From Siphonodentalium dalli (Eukaryota; Mollusca; Scaphopoda; Gadilida; Siphonodentaliidae): a DNA stretch of 64,000 bases. How positions within the stretch are numbered: the first letter of the stretch is position 1; each line of letters opens with the position of its first letter. Shown here in pieces: positions 36,240 to 46,227 of the stretch. The notes below the pieces were generated by a model, which saw only the letters and a list, made by a program, of their open reading frames with translations, did not search any database and was not told the origin of the DNA. A program made the translations under genes and the position numbers. The DNA lies in NCBI GenBank assembly GCA_032622095.1, contig CP136065.1:116727195-116791194 (forward strand). The letters are read 5' to 3'.

Positions 36240-36569
36240 TTAATAGGAAATCCAGATTCCAGTAGATTCACTAATTGTGAATCTCCACAGTTTATTTAAT
36301 AACTGAGCCTGAATAATAGGAAGATTTAGGTGTGAATAGACAGGAATTTTGCTATCCAAATTATTGGGGAGACCTGATTCAGTGATCCGTCGGTTTGCCT
36401 CAATAAAAACAGTCATGGAAGGCTGACAACGGCTGTCTACAATTGTATCAGACAAATTCTGGTCAGGTATCTTGGTTTGATCAACATATGGTTCATCAAT
36501 GGGACAGCTTGTTGGTTGTGTAGTTGAGTCCAACAAGTCTGGGTAAAATACTGGATAGTTCTGCCACAT
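36240..36569 (-). pseudogene. DIRS-like element, segment upstream of RT
   Basis: A 109-codon minus-strand frame directly precedes the RT remnant. It contains IPVYSHLNLPIIQAQLLN and a Trp/Tyr-rich end leading toward the ALSKYIMKEQ block, as the linker before RT does in DIRS Pol. It has no catalytic motif of its own. It is assigned by position and by its short similarity to the pre-RT region. Confidence 0.5.
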
Positions 36570-36773
36570 GTCTACTAAGGTGTCAAATGCTTAATTAACT
36601 TCAGTTTCCACATCATAAAATGAGTTATTGGAAACTACTTCAATGTAGATAAGGGTGGTTAAAAATCACCCCAATCGAATTCTGGATCACTACTCCTATC
36701 ACATAAAATGTGACCAATTGCATTGTGTGTAATAATAGATTTAGAATTCAAGGTACTTACTTTATTATACTCA

Positions 36774-37580
36774 CTACTCATGATCATTAATTGATTGAGA
36801 AACTCCTGATACATGTTCCACATCCGATTGCATAATATCGGTGGTCCCTACTTTCTGAGAACTCAAGTCATTTGTCCCCAAAGTAAGGACATGCGGAAGA
36901 TCTTTCCGGGTGTGGGAGCTGTGCTTTGTCTTTTGCAAAACAAGTTTCACAGACATGATGGACAATGAATGACATATTGAAGGTGGGTTTTGCACGGGGC
37001 GTTGGTTCTCCACAGTTTTGCCGTTGGTAGTCTGGGCAGAACCATTTGTAACCAGAATTTCTAGAGGTGTTGATAGTAGACATTTGAGAATAGCTACTCT
37101 GATTATTGAATTGAAACCTACTCTGAGATACTTTAGGACCACGGAATTGTCTGGTTGACCCAGCTAACATAGGTGCTTCAATGTCAGATGGAGTATTATT
37201 CCAATGGTTCTGCTCATGTTCGATCTTACGTATCCAAGCGGCATAAAATAATAGGATATTTTCTGTAATAAATTCAACCTGTCAGATTTTTAAATTTCAT
37301 CTTCAGTGGATAAAATAATTTCTAGCTCGCCTGCAACAAATTGGTTAAAGGTTAAATGATTATAATCAAGTTCGTTGTGACGAACTCCAATTAAAGCATC
37401 GTATGCGGACAACGCTGTGTGTATTTTATTTGTAATGTGACTCTGGGATCTAAACCAGACCGACGAATATGATAACTTCTTTTTTGTTTTAAAGCTGTAT
37501 TTTTATCATCAGAACTGTCAACATCATTATCATTGTTTCTGTCCCCAAATTGATCAAATTGTAAAGACTGCCTTATCACC
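36774..37580 (-). pseudogene. DIRS-like Gag remnant with Cys/His cluster
   Basis: Minus-strand frames include a basic, Asn/Gln/Ser-rich stretch and then the cluster WFCPDYQRQNCGEP, HHVCETCFAKDK and HPERSSACPY. This fits the C-x(n)-C...H-x-C-x-x-C...H...C zinc-binding pattern near the end of DIRS Gag-like proteins. Further upstream, about 37200-37400 holds a frame with LTFNQFVAGELEIIL, similar to the Gag helical region. The piece at 37391-37579 is acidic (DNDVDSSDDK) then basic. Frames shift between pieces. Confidence 0.6.
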
Positions 37581-37596
37581 CCGTGTACGTGGTATC

Positions 37597-38119
37597 GCCA
37601 AACCAGAGGATATCACCAAACCCGAGAATTGCGGTTTTGATAAATGAACACATCTTCCCTCAGATGAAGCTATATATATCCCAGTTAAATGGTGATATCC
37701 ACTATTCAAAACTTAATTTCGCAAAGCGGAATGTTCCCTCAATGGGATAGCGACCATAGCTTGCTCTTACCCCGATAAATTTAATAGAAATTCCGATTCA
37801 TTTCCGATTTTATCATAAATAGTAGACACTTTTTGACGTTGGGTAGTTCGTTTGAAGCATAAGTATCAGTCATAGATGGCGGATAATGCGTGTATCAATA
37901 GAAAAATATATGCTTAATTAACCATAAAATTGTCTAGCCCGCAGAGCGGTTCGAAAAAAATACTATATGCGCCCAAGTGTGGGTACCCACAATAATTTCG
38001 GGTATCAACGCCACAGATCAATCCTGCGATGAGATGTCGCCAAACCAGAGCTGTGATGTCAAAGATGCGAAATTATCAACACCGCAATTCTCGGTTTTGG
38101 TGATACCGTCGGGTTTGGC
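37597..38119. mobile_element. 523 bp TIR element inserted in the DIRS-like remnant
   Basis: A 47 bp terminal inverted repeat, 37597-37643 against 38073-38119, shares TATCACCAAA, CCGAGAATTGCGGT and TTGATAA with about five mismatches. The interior has no transposase. GTCGCCAAACCAGAG near 38036 repeats part of the left terminus in direct orientation. Gag-like coding pieces occur on both sides, so it appears to interrupt the DIRS-like gag. No target duplication was confirmed. Confidence 0.78.
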
Positions 38120-38504
38120 TTATGAATTCTTCCACTTGTTTTTCGAATATTTGTCTTTACTCAGTTCTTTAGCAATATTTAATTTACCTTTTGAGGTTGA
38201 CTCCAACTGTTTCAGTCTTCTCTTCTATTTTGTTCTTGTAACTGGTCTTTCTCTCCAAGCTGTTTTCTTTCTTTTGTTTTCTCATAAGTACTAATTGTTC
38301 ATACTCTTTTTTGAGATCGGACATGGATTTTTCAAGTTGAAGTGTTCTCTTTGTACAAATCACCACCAAAAGGTACTTTAACTTCGGTATCACTATGATC
38401 GCGGTCAAGAGGATCATGGCCAGCTCCTGGGGTACTGGACACAAATGTAACTTTCTGTAATTAACTCTGTCTGGATTAATCGAAGATCGGAGCCCGGTGG
38501 CCAT
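38120..38504 (-). pseudogene. Coiled-coil ORF, probable 5' part of the DIRS-like gag
   Basis: The frame from ATG at 38504 starts MATGLRSSINPDRVNYRK, passes a hydrophobic segment, and ends in a Lys/Glu-rich heptad-like region (LEKSMSDLKKEYEQLVLMRK and onward), which predicts a coiled coil. The frame closes at 38184, and a continuing charged stretch runs to the edge of the TIR insertion. Its position on the same strand, directly upstream of the Gag cluster, suggests it is the N-terminal part of the same protein. A fortuitous ORF is the alternative. Confidence 0.4.
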
Positions 38505-38783
38505 TCTATCACAATACCATGCAGTAATGTCAATTTTTGAATTGAATCAACAGTAGTACATATTTCAAAAGTTGAATGGAAATTTAACTCATTCAGTCAA
38601 CGATCGCTCGAAAATTGTTAATTAAGGAACGATTTTGTATTATATTTTCAAAATGGCGGAGCCAGAATTCAAAAAGAGAGCTAATCACGCTCGGAATGAA
38701 AATTGTTTTCGAATGATTTTTTGTGAACACGGAAGTTAACCTAGAACTGTCAAATGAAGACCAATCAAATAGTATAGTACTAT

Positions 38784-38784
<1 letters not shown>

Positions 38785-38817
<33 letters not shown>
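38785..38817. repeat. (GA)n microsatellite
   Basis: Uninterrupted GA dinucleotide run of about 33 bases abutting the 3' end of the LINE. On the LINE strand it is a (TC)n tail directly after AATAAATGATTA. Confidence 0.93.
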
Positions 38818-38820
<3 letters not shown>

Positions 38821-39072
38821 TCATTTATTAACGTGACATGTGCAATACATAAATCATTAATATATATATATATTTCAATTACAATTAGCACCCGGCCCAT
38901 AGGGCCTATATGTCACGCTTAATAGTATAAGTATGTACATGGTTTGGTCCAACACATGTGGACTATCCTCAGTGATGATATAAAGAGAATTTCATTTTAA
39001 TCTTACACAATTTGGAGATATTCGGGTTTATATATTTTGTATTCTTACATGTTGATACGTTTGGTGTATAAT
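38818..39072 (-). other. 3' UTR of the LINE at 39.1-41.3 kb
   Basis: Minus-strand sequence between the LINE stop codon and the TC tail. It contains GTGACATATAGGCCCTATGG, then an AT-rich stretch and AATAAA. The GTGAC..TAGGCCCTAT block is shared with the LINE 3' end at 42184-42300. Confidence 0.65.
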
Positions 39073-41202
39073 TTACTTGTATATGAATCGTTTTCTTCGC
39101 ATAAAAGCATCAAAAAGAAATTTTGCTAGTTGTCGGGGAAATAACATTAGCTCACTAAAAGAGTCGTCAATGTGGTCTGTTTTAAACATGTCGTTAATAT
39201 ATCTTGGGACGGAATTTAAAAGAGACATCCGGATGTCATTGTAAAAGGGACAATACAAAAGAAAATGTTTTTCTTCTTCAACTTTGTCAGAGCTGCACAT
39301 AATGCATATTCTTTGTTCGATTTTCTCGTTTCTAAATCGACCGGTTTCTATCCGCAGAGGTAAAATCGCACATCGAAATTGTGCAAGTATGGAGCGGTGG
39401 GACTTATCCATATTCATGGAAATATATTTTTCAATAGCATAATTTTTCTTAAAGAGTCTGTATGTGCGTAGCTTTGGTACATATGTAATTTTTTCAATCC
39501 AAGTTTTCTGTTTAAATGCGGAAATCTCTCGTTCGAGGTCATGTATATTACATATCTGTAGGTTTTCAAAGGTGCTTGTCATATTTATTTCCGACAAAAC
39601 ACTACTAAATGATGCACACCATCCATCGCTATTATTCATGAGATCCCAAAGAAAAACCATTTTTGCTAATCTGTCATCTTGCATGTGTATAAAATAATTC
39701 CATAGTCTTGCCATGTTAAGCCATCTTCGGACTTGACTCGAATGAATACCAAATTCCCCACTTACAGCTAAAAGCGGACAAAATCTGTGGACCCCAAGGA
39801 AGTATCTTAACGCTCGATTTTGCACCATATCTATACACGAGTATTTACGATATCCCCAAATAGCGGATGCATAATCCATAACTGGGCACACACAGGTCAA
39901 GAATATTTTCAGGTACGTTTTGACACCTATATCTCTATAAGAGTGGACGCTCGATATTAACGCTCCCAATGCCCTGCCTGATGATTTAGCTAATGTTTCA
40001 GCTGCTGTATCAAAACTACCATGTTCATGGAGAATTATTCCGAGATATTTATACTGATCCACTTTTTCGATTCTCTGATTTTGGAATAAGAAATTATAAT
40101 TTGTTTTTATTCTGTTTTTATGTCTAAAATGTACAATTTTAGTTTTATCCAGATTGACTGTCATACGCCAGTTTCGACACCATGATTCGACGGTGTTAAG
40201 CATTGTCTGCATGTCTGCTTCGTTTTCAGCAATTAACGCAATATCATCTGCGTACATTATGGAAGATACTTTACATTCATCTAGTGATACACCAATATTC
40301 AACCTTTTTATTTCAGAAATCAAATCGTTAACGAAAATATTATAAAGTGTCGATGAGAGACTGTCACCTTGTTTTACTCCAAAATTACATTCAAACTTGT
40401 CAGATATTCGGCCATTTACACGAACGCACGAATAAGTTGTTCGATACATGCTCTTAATGGATTGATATATGTTGCCATCTACGCCAATTTTTAAAAGTGT
40501 ATATAATAACATATTCCTGTCTACTCGATCAAAGGCTTTACTGAAGTCAATAAAAGTTGTAAATAATTGACGTTTTCCTCGTATTAAAGATGTCAGTACA
40601 AAAATGTTGTCCAAGCAGGACCTCTTTGGTCGAAAACCATTTTGTTCGTCTTCCAACAATTGATGCATTTCCAGGTATTCAATAAGTCTGTTATTCAAGA
40701 GACTGCTATATAATTTGCCACATGCTGGTATAAGGGAGATTCCACGGTAATTTAGGGGAACACGTGGGTCAAGATTACCGTTTTTTGGAATAGGACAAAT
40801 GATCGAGTGTCTCCAATTGGATGGTAGTAATCCTGTATCAAATATGTAGTTGAAAAGACAATGTAAAATAGGTTTTACTGATTCACATTTTAGGCATTCA
40901 TATGGAATTTTATCTAGACCAAAAGCTTTGCCATTTTTCGCATTGTTAATGACAGTTTCTACTTCCTCAATTGTAATTGCTCGATTTAGCCACGTGTTAT
41001 GGTCATAGAGTGGGTCTAGACATTTATTTTCTATAAACGATTTTTCCTTTAAAATTTCCTGATAAAAGATATCATTAAACTGCCCTGCTATCTGTTTCGG
41101 GTTATACAGTTGTTCGAAGTCTGTTTTCCATTTACCCATTACTGTTTGTATATCGCTTGTGACTGATCCATCATTATTATAAACCTCATCGGGTGTCATC
41201 AC
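39073..41202 (-). pseudogene. Non-LTR retrotransposon RT ORF, 5'-truncated, 709 codons
   Basis: This encodes a reverse transcriptase that would copy element RNA at a nicked target. Visible parts: a pre-RT region with LDKIPYECL (about 96-104); RT palm with NYRGISLIPACGK (151-163), the first catalytic Asp in TFIDFSKAFDRV (216-227), GVKQGDSLSSTLYNIFVNDL (275-294), and an intact YADD box (317-320) in SIMYADDIALIAEN; a thumb region with YKYLGII; and a C-terminal C-x-x-C...H...C zinc tail (C633, C636, H646, C651). The tabulated first codon is GTG, and the first ATG is one codon later. Homologous coding continues upstream in another frame to about 41343, so the copy carries at least one frameshift. 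No endonuclease domain remains. The Ser in GDSLSS replaces the more usual Pro. The clade is not resolved. Confidence 0.93.
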
Positions 41203-41343
41203 TTTTTCGTTTGGGGCCTAATTTATTTACAGATTCCCAGAATGAGTTTGGATTCTTACTATTTATTTCGATATCGAGCATCAAATCTCGTTTATATGTC
41301 CTTTCGTGGAAACGTAATCTTTTATTAATGGGAGATGTCATGC
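41203..41343 (-). pseudogene. Frameshifted upstream part of the 709-codon LINE ORF
   Basis: In the neighbouring minus frame, HERTYKRDLMLDIE and SKNPNSFWESVNKLGPKRK read cleanly. NP.SFW..VNKL is a typical segment before the RT domain in non-LTR proteins. The shift to the main frame falls at or near the A-run at about 41203-41210. Open similarity stops near 41343, which I take as the 5' truncation point. Confidence 0.75.
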
Positions 41344-41621
41344 TTCACGTCATTTCTTGATTGGATGAGAGTATACATGCATTGACAAATGAAAAGACTC
41401 GAAAAACTATTGTTTGGAAAGGAAACAAAATGTCAACAAGAAGTTCAAGCTTTTTGGGAAGATTAAATATTTTAAGATTGTATCATAAAAGAAAACCAAT
41501 TATCTGAATGATACGATGAATCAAATTTGTGCCGTTCTATAGTCAGTGATGGCGAGGGGCACCAAATACGCGAGGCATTTAATATACAGTGTGGATAAAG
41601 ATGACCAAGTGGCACCATAGG

Positions 41622-44058
41622 TGCCAGGGCCCTGTTTCATGAAAGCAACTTATGACATAGTTGGGACTTAAGATGGTCATAAGTTCAAACTTCAGTCATA
41701 AGTGCGTTTCACGAACAATGTCTCAACTCAAGATGGTCTTAACTTTGGTCTTAACTTTAAGACTGCTGTGAGGTGTCATAAGATAATCTTAAAGTTAAGA
41801 CCCACGCGATAAGTGGCATATCGATCACAAGTATGGCGGCCTATGTTATTTTGCAATTACGGAGATTATGTACATTGTCTGGATGGACAATTCGTCGCCT
41901 GGTATACAGGGTCGTGGCTACATAGTGAGAGGGGGTGTTCGCCTCGAAATGTCCAACTACACCCCCTTAAACAACACAAAATTATCTTTGGGTTTAAATA
42001 TTCCAACTGGTACCTCAAACTTTCCAAAACGAAAGTTTGGAGAGTGCAAACCCCCCTCACCGTATAACCATAGGGTTAGTTTGGTAAAAACAATTCAGAG
42101 CACATGCTTATCATCAGGGACGTGGCGAATGGGGTTTGTGTGCTGTCTACCCCCCCCCCCACACACACACACTTTGGTCAAATTTTTTTTTTTTTAGAAT
42201 TTAGAATTTATTTATTTATTATAGTGACATTATGCATATAAATATAACATCCGGCCAATAGGGCCTATAAGTCACTTTGAATACGATTAATAATTAATTA
42301 TTTGTGCACATGTGTGTTTAGCAATTTAGCGATTGACAATGTCGTGCTTGACAACAACATTAATCGTACACTATATATAGGTTTCAATTGTTTGAATTTC
42401 TAACTAGTAAAGGAATGTGTTGTTTTAGACAAACAGCAGCAACCGAAAATCACCAACTTTAGGGGCGTCAGGTTAGAAATTTCGAACTGTTGGAATATTT
42501 GAGCTACCAAATGGAAAGTTTAAATCCAACGGGTGGGGTGGACATGGCATTTCACGAACATAGAAGTTTGGCCCGGTTCAATCAAGGGGCAGGTGCAGTT
42601 GGAAATTTCACGATGTACCCCCCCCCCCCCACAGAGACCAACTAGCCACCCCAGCCTCGTCGAATGTAGGATATAGTCAATTATCAGCTGTATATGTGAC
42701 ATATAGATAATATATATTATAAAATTGTATTACCCACGAATTAAACTTTTGAGAAGAATTATGGCCTAGCTCAAAGCTCACAATCTCCTCTATGTTATTC
42801 CATATGGGTGCGGGGAGATGGGGTAAAATGAGATCGATGAATGTATTGATTATTTCCTTTTTCCAAATTTCCGTCGGCTGTTTACAAAGCAGATATGTCA
42901 TATCGGAAAGGTAACAGAAACGCTCTTTATCAAAATATGTTTTCGAAATACATGTAGTGACAATTTTCTATAGAGAATATTATTTATTGAGTTTATGCCC
43001 ACGCCCATATGTCGTGATTTTCAAGGCTGTCCAAATTGTTGTCATGTTTTTTTTTTTGCAGGGGTGGGATGACCGTTGTACAGCATACTGTGTATATGAT
43101 ATACACACCCGTAGCGACGACACCCCTTAATACGAGTGTGCTAATGAAAACGTAGTTATATATATTTATTATATACTTTCCCGTGAATTATAAGATTTTA
43201 GCAGTGCATGAGACATAAGTGATATCCCACTCGTGGAAATTCAATGTTTTGTCATCACTCATGAGATATAACTCATATCCACTGAAAAAGTGTGGATATC
43301 CTCTATATATACATGGTATGACAATCGCATAAAACATCTGCATACAAATAATAAAAAGTTACTCCAACAAATATTTTTCATTTCCCTTTGAATCGAAAAA
43401 TGACCTATGTGTGCCCTGATGACATCGCCGATTTATTTTTATTATTGCTACACGTAGAGAGCGGTGGTCGATAATACACGAGTTATGTCGGCTCACACAC
43501 AAAAAATCGCCGTCTGAACATTGCTCTCAGTGAATTAACTAAGTCATGCATCGATCCATATAATTGTATTGTCTTATTTCTGACTCCGCCACTCGCCAGT
43601 AAATGCAAAGCTCGTCATTTTAAGAGCCTGCGACGTACTCATGTTCGAATTCACATCGTGGAACTCATACAAGTCTAAGATCCATATGCGAATATAAGGC
43701 CACTGACTATAGACTCTAAGATACATGCGCTGATTCGCCCACCCCACCCCTGTCGCTATCCAGCATCCCTGTCACACAATAATGTCCAACTCGGACTCGG
43801 CACTTTCTCGATAACCTCTCAATGCCGTACATAAAGATTGTACAAACCCACATTTTTTTGTTCCGGGCTGTAGAAAGTTGTCGATAACCAGTCTAAAAGC
43901 GCGCGAACTTAAATTACTACTTAAGTATGACTTAATCTTGTTTTGTGAAACGCGTTCTTGAAACGGAAAAGTTACATCATAAGATCCACCTTAATTCTTA
44001 GATTAAGTCCATCTTAAGATAATCTTATGACCTTGCTTCATGAAACAGGCCCCTGGCA
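41622..44058. mobile_element. 2.4 kb TIR-bounded composite element
   Basis: TGCCAGGGCCCTGTTTCATG at 41622 is inverted as TTCATGAAACAGGCCCCTGG ending near 44058. Similarity continues inward, with CATAAGAT, CTTAAGATGG and ACTTA-type boxes, for about 150 bp on each side. Both subterminal zones alternate TTAAGA and TCATAAG motifs. No transposase is visible inside; the interior holds a LINE 3' fragment (42184-42960) and AT-rich DNA. This looks like a non-autonomous DNA transposon with a later LINE insertion, although the LINE could instead predate it. Confidence 0.65.
42184..42962 (-). mobile_element. LINE 3'-end fragment with poly-A
   Basis: On the minus strand it ends GTGACTTATAGGCCCTATTG, an AT-rich segment, AATAAATAAATAAA and a run of A at 42184-42195. 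This matches the 3' UTR of the LINE at 39.1 kb. Upstream, an open frame (42677-42901, extendable to about 42950) reads DKERFCYLSDMTYLLCKQ and then a Trp/Ile-rich segment. Its sequence does not align by eye to the C-terminus of the 709-codon protein, so whether it belongs to the LINE is unsure. The C-run near 42618 lies between them. Confidence 0.55.
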
Positions 44059-44784
44059 GGGATGTGTTGGTGAGTGGCGAATAAATTAATACAAAATATT
44101 AATTTGTCGCCGATATCTTCTAAATTTAACAGATCAATCCTGCGATTGATTTTATGGTGTGGTTTAAGTTGTCAAGAGTGGCGCCGACAGACTATGCGAT
44201 TGGGTCAGGGGAGGGCACCATAATTGGGTTGGTTTGGCAGTTGGCAGGTCGGCATCAGAATTGATAAACCATGATGTTTTAGCAATTTCCTTTAACCCAT
44301 GCACACGGTACAATGAATCTAAAGGTGTGGTTTGAAAAAAAATCTAAACGTGCCATCCTCTGAGTTTAGGGGTGGGGTTGCGACACAAAAATGGGTACAA
44401 AACGAAACCATATCAAGTATTTATTACATTTAATGACACAGTTGACATTATTTCGGATTGGAGTTAATTATACGTTTTCCTCATTTCCTTCAGAATGTTT
44501 TGGCTGATGGTACCTTGGCCTATATATATTTTTAATTCCATTCTTCCGCGTGCAATACTGCTATGTATTTAATGTTCTTAAACATTTGTGTTCTTGGTCT
44601 ACTAGCAAGTGCCGATATATACATATGGTCAGCTTCTGAGATCGTTAAATGGGGAACATAGATCAAGGAATGGGAATAAGTTGTGTTCTGATGTAGATAA
44701 CTTGAACGGACATTGCTCGTTAATTAAATATGTGTGTGATATTGAGACCACGCAGGCGGTATATAAATCCAGACAGCATAATTG
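44059..44784. other. Intergenic DNA, nothing recognised
   Basis: No coding or repeat structure was noticed between the TIR composite and the minisatellite. Confidence 0.45.
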
Positions 44785-46227
44785 GCAGTCTCTTTGAAAA
44801 GTCGACGGAAATCCTAACAGATATGTTCATGTAGGTCCTAACAGATATGTTCATGTAGGTCCTAACATATATGTTCATGTAGGTCCTAACAGATATGTTC
44901 ATGTAGGTCCTAACATATATGTTCATGTAGGTCCTAACATATATGTTCGTGTAGGTCCTAACATATATGTTCATGTAGGTCCTAACAGATATGTTCATGT
45001 AGGTCCTAACATATATGTTCATGTAGGTCCTAACAGATATGTTCATGTAGGTCCTAACAGATATGTTCATGTAGGTCCTAACATATATGTTCATGTAGGT
45101 CCTAACAGATATGTTCATGTATGTCCTAACATATATGTTCATGTAGGTTCTAACATATATGTTCATGTAGGTCCTAACAGATATGTTCATGAAGGTCCTA
45201 ACAGATATGTTCATGTAGGTCCTAACAGATATGTGCATGTATGTCCTAACAGATATGTTCATGTAGGTCCTAACATATATATTCATGTAGGTCCTAACAG
45301 ATATGTTCATGTAGGTCCTAACAGATATGTTCATGTAGGTCCTAACATATATGTTCATGTAGGTCCTAACATATATGTTCATGTAGGTCCTAACATATAT
45401 GTTCATGTAGGTCCTAACAGATATGTTCATGAAGGTCCTAACAGATATGTTCATGTAGGTCCTAACAGATATGTGCATGTATGTCCTAACAGATATGTTC
45501 ATGTAGGTCCTAACATATATATTCATGTAGGTCCTAACAGATATGTTCATGTAGGTCCTAACAGATATGTTCATGTAGGTCCTAACATATATGTTCATGT
45601 AGGTCCTAACATATTAATGTTCATGTAGGTCCTAACATATATGTTCATGTAGGTCCTAACAGATATGTTCATGTAGGTCCTAACAGATATGTTCATGTAG
45701 ATCCTAACATATATGTTCATGTAGGTCCTAACAGATATGTTCATGTAGGTCCTAACATATATGTTCATGTAGGTCCTAACAGATATGTTCATGTAGGTCC
45801 TAACAGATATGTTCATGTAGGTCCTAACAGATATGTTCATGTAGGTCCTAACATATATGTTCAGGTAGGTCCTAACAGATATGTTCATGTAGGTCCTAAC
45901 AGATATGTTCATGTAGGTCCTAACATATATGTTCATGTAGGTCCTAACAGATATGTTCATGTAGGTCCTAACAGATATGTTCATGTAGGTCCTAACATAT
46001 ATGTTCATGTAGGTCCTAACAGATATGTTCATGTAGGTCCTAACATATATGTTCATGTGGGTCCTAACAGATATGTTCATGTAGGTCCTAACAGATATTT
46101 TCATGTAGGTCCTAACAGATATGTTCATGTAGGTCCTAACAGATATGTTCATGTAGGTCCTAACATATATGTTCATGTAGGTCCTAACAGATATGTTCGG
46201 ATCCCGTCGTCTTTTCAAAGAGACTGC
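44785..46227. repeat. 24 bp minisatellite (about 57 units) closed by a 24 bp inverted repeat
   Basis: About 1.38 kb of head-to-tail GTAGGTCCTAACAGATATGT+TCAT units, with a recurrent G/T variant (AACAGATATG or AACATATATG) and few other changes. It is bounded by GCAGTCTCTTTGAAAAG(T/A)CG+ACGG at 44785-44808, inverted at 46204-46227 with one mismatch. Because 24 is a multiple of three, both strands stay open: minus frames repeat the octapeptide MNISVRTY/MNIYVRTY and a plus frame repeats YVHVGPNR. A 2 bp insertion near 45614 breaks the frame. A block of ten units (240 bp) is duplicated, so 45181-45300 equals 45421-45540. There is no start context, signal or domain, so I treat it as satellite DNA. 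The inverted flanks suggest a TIR element whose core expanded. Confidence 0.95.

Noticed and set aside
38785-41343. Target-site duplication for the 39-41 kb LINE
   Set aside because: The flanks share only an inverted TTGATTGG/CCAATCA, not a direct repeat.
44810-46200. Regular 24 bp repeats as a CRISPR array
   Set aside because: Repeats are directly adjacent with no unique spacers, there are no cas genes, and the DNA is eukaryotic.
44720-46218. Long open frames (292 and 207 codons, minus; 131, plus) as repetitive proteins
   Set aside because: They are forced by a 24 bp satellite, stay open on both strands, and have no start context or domains.
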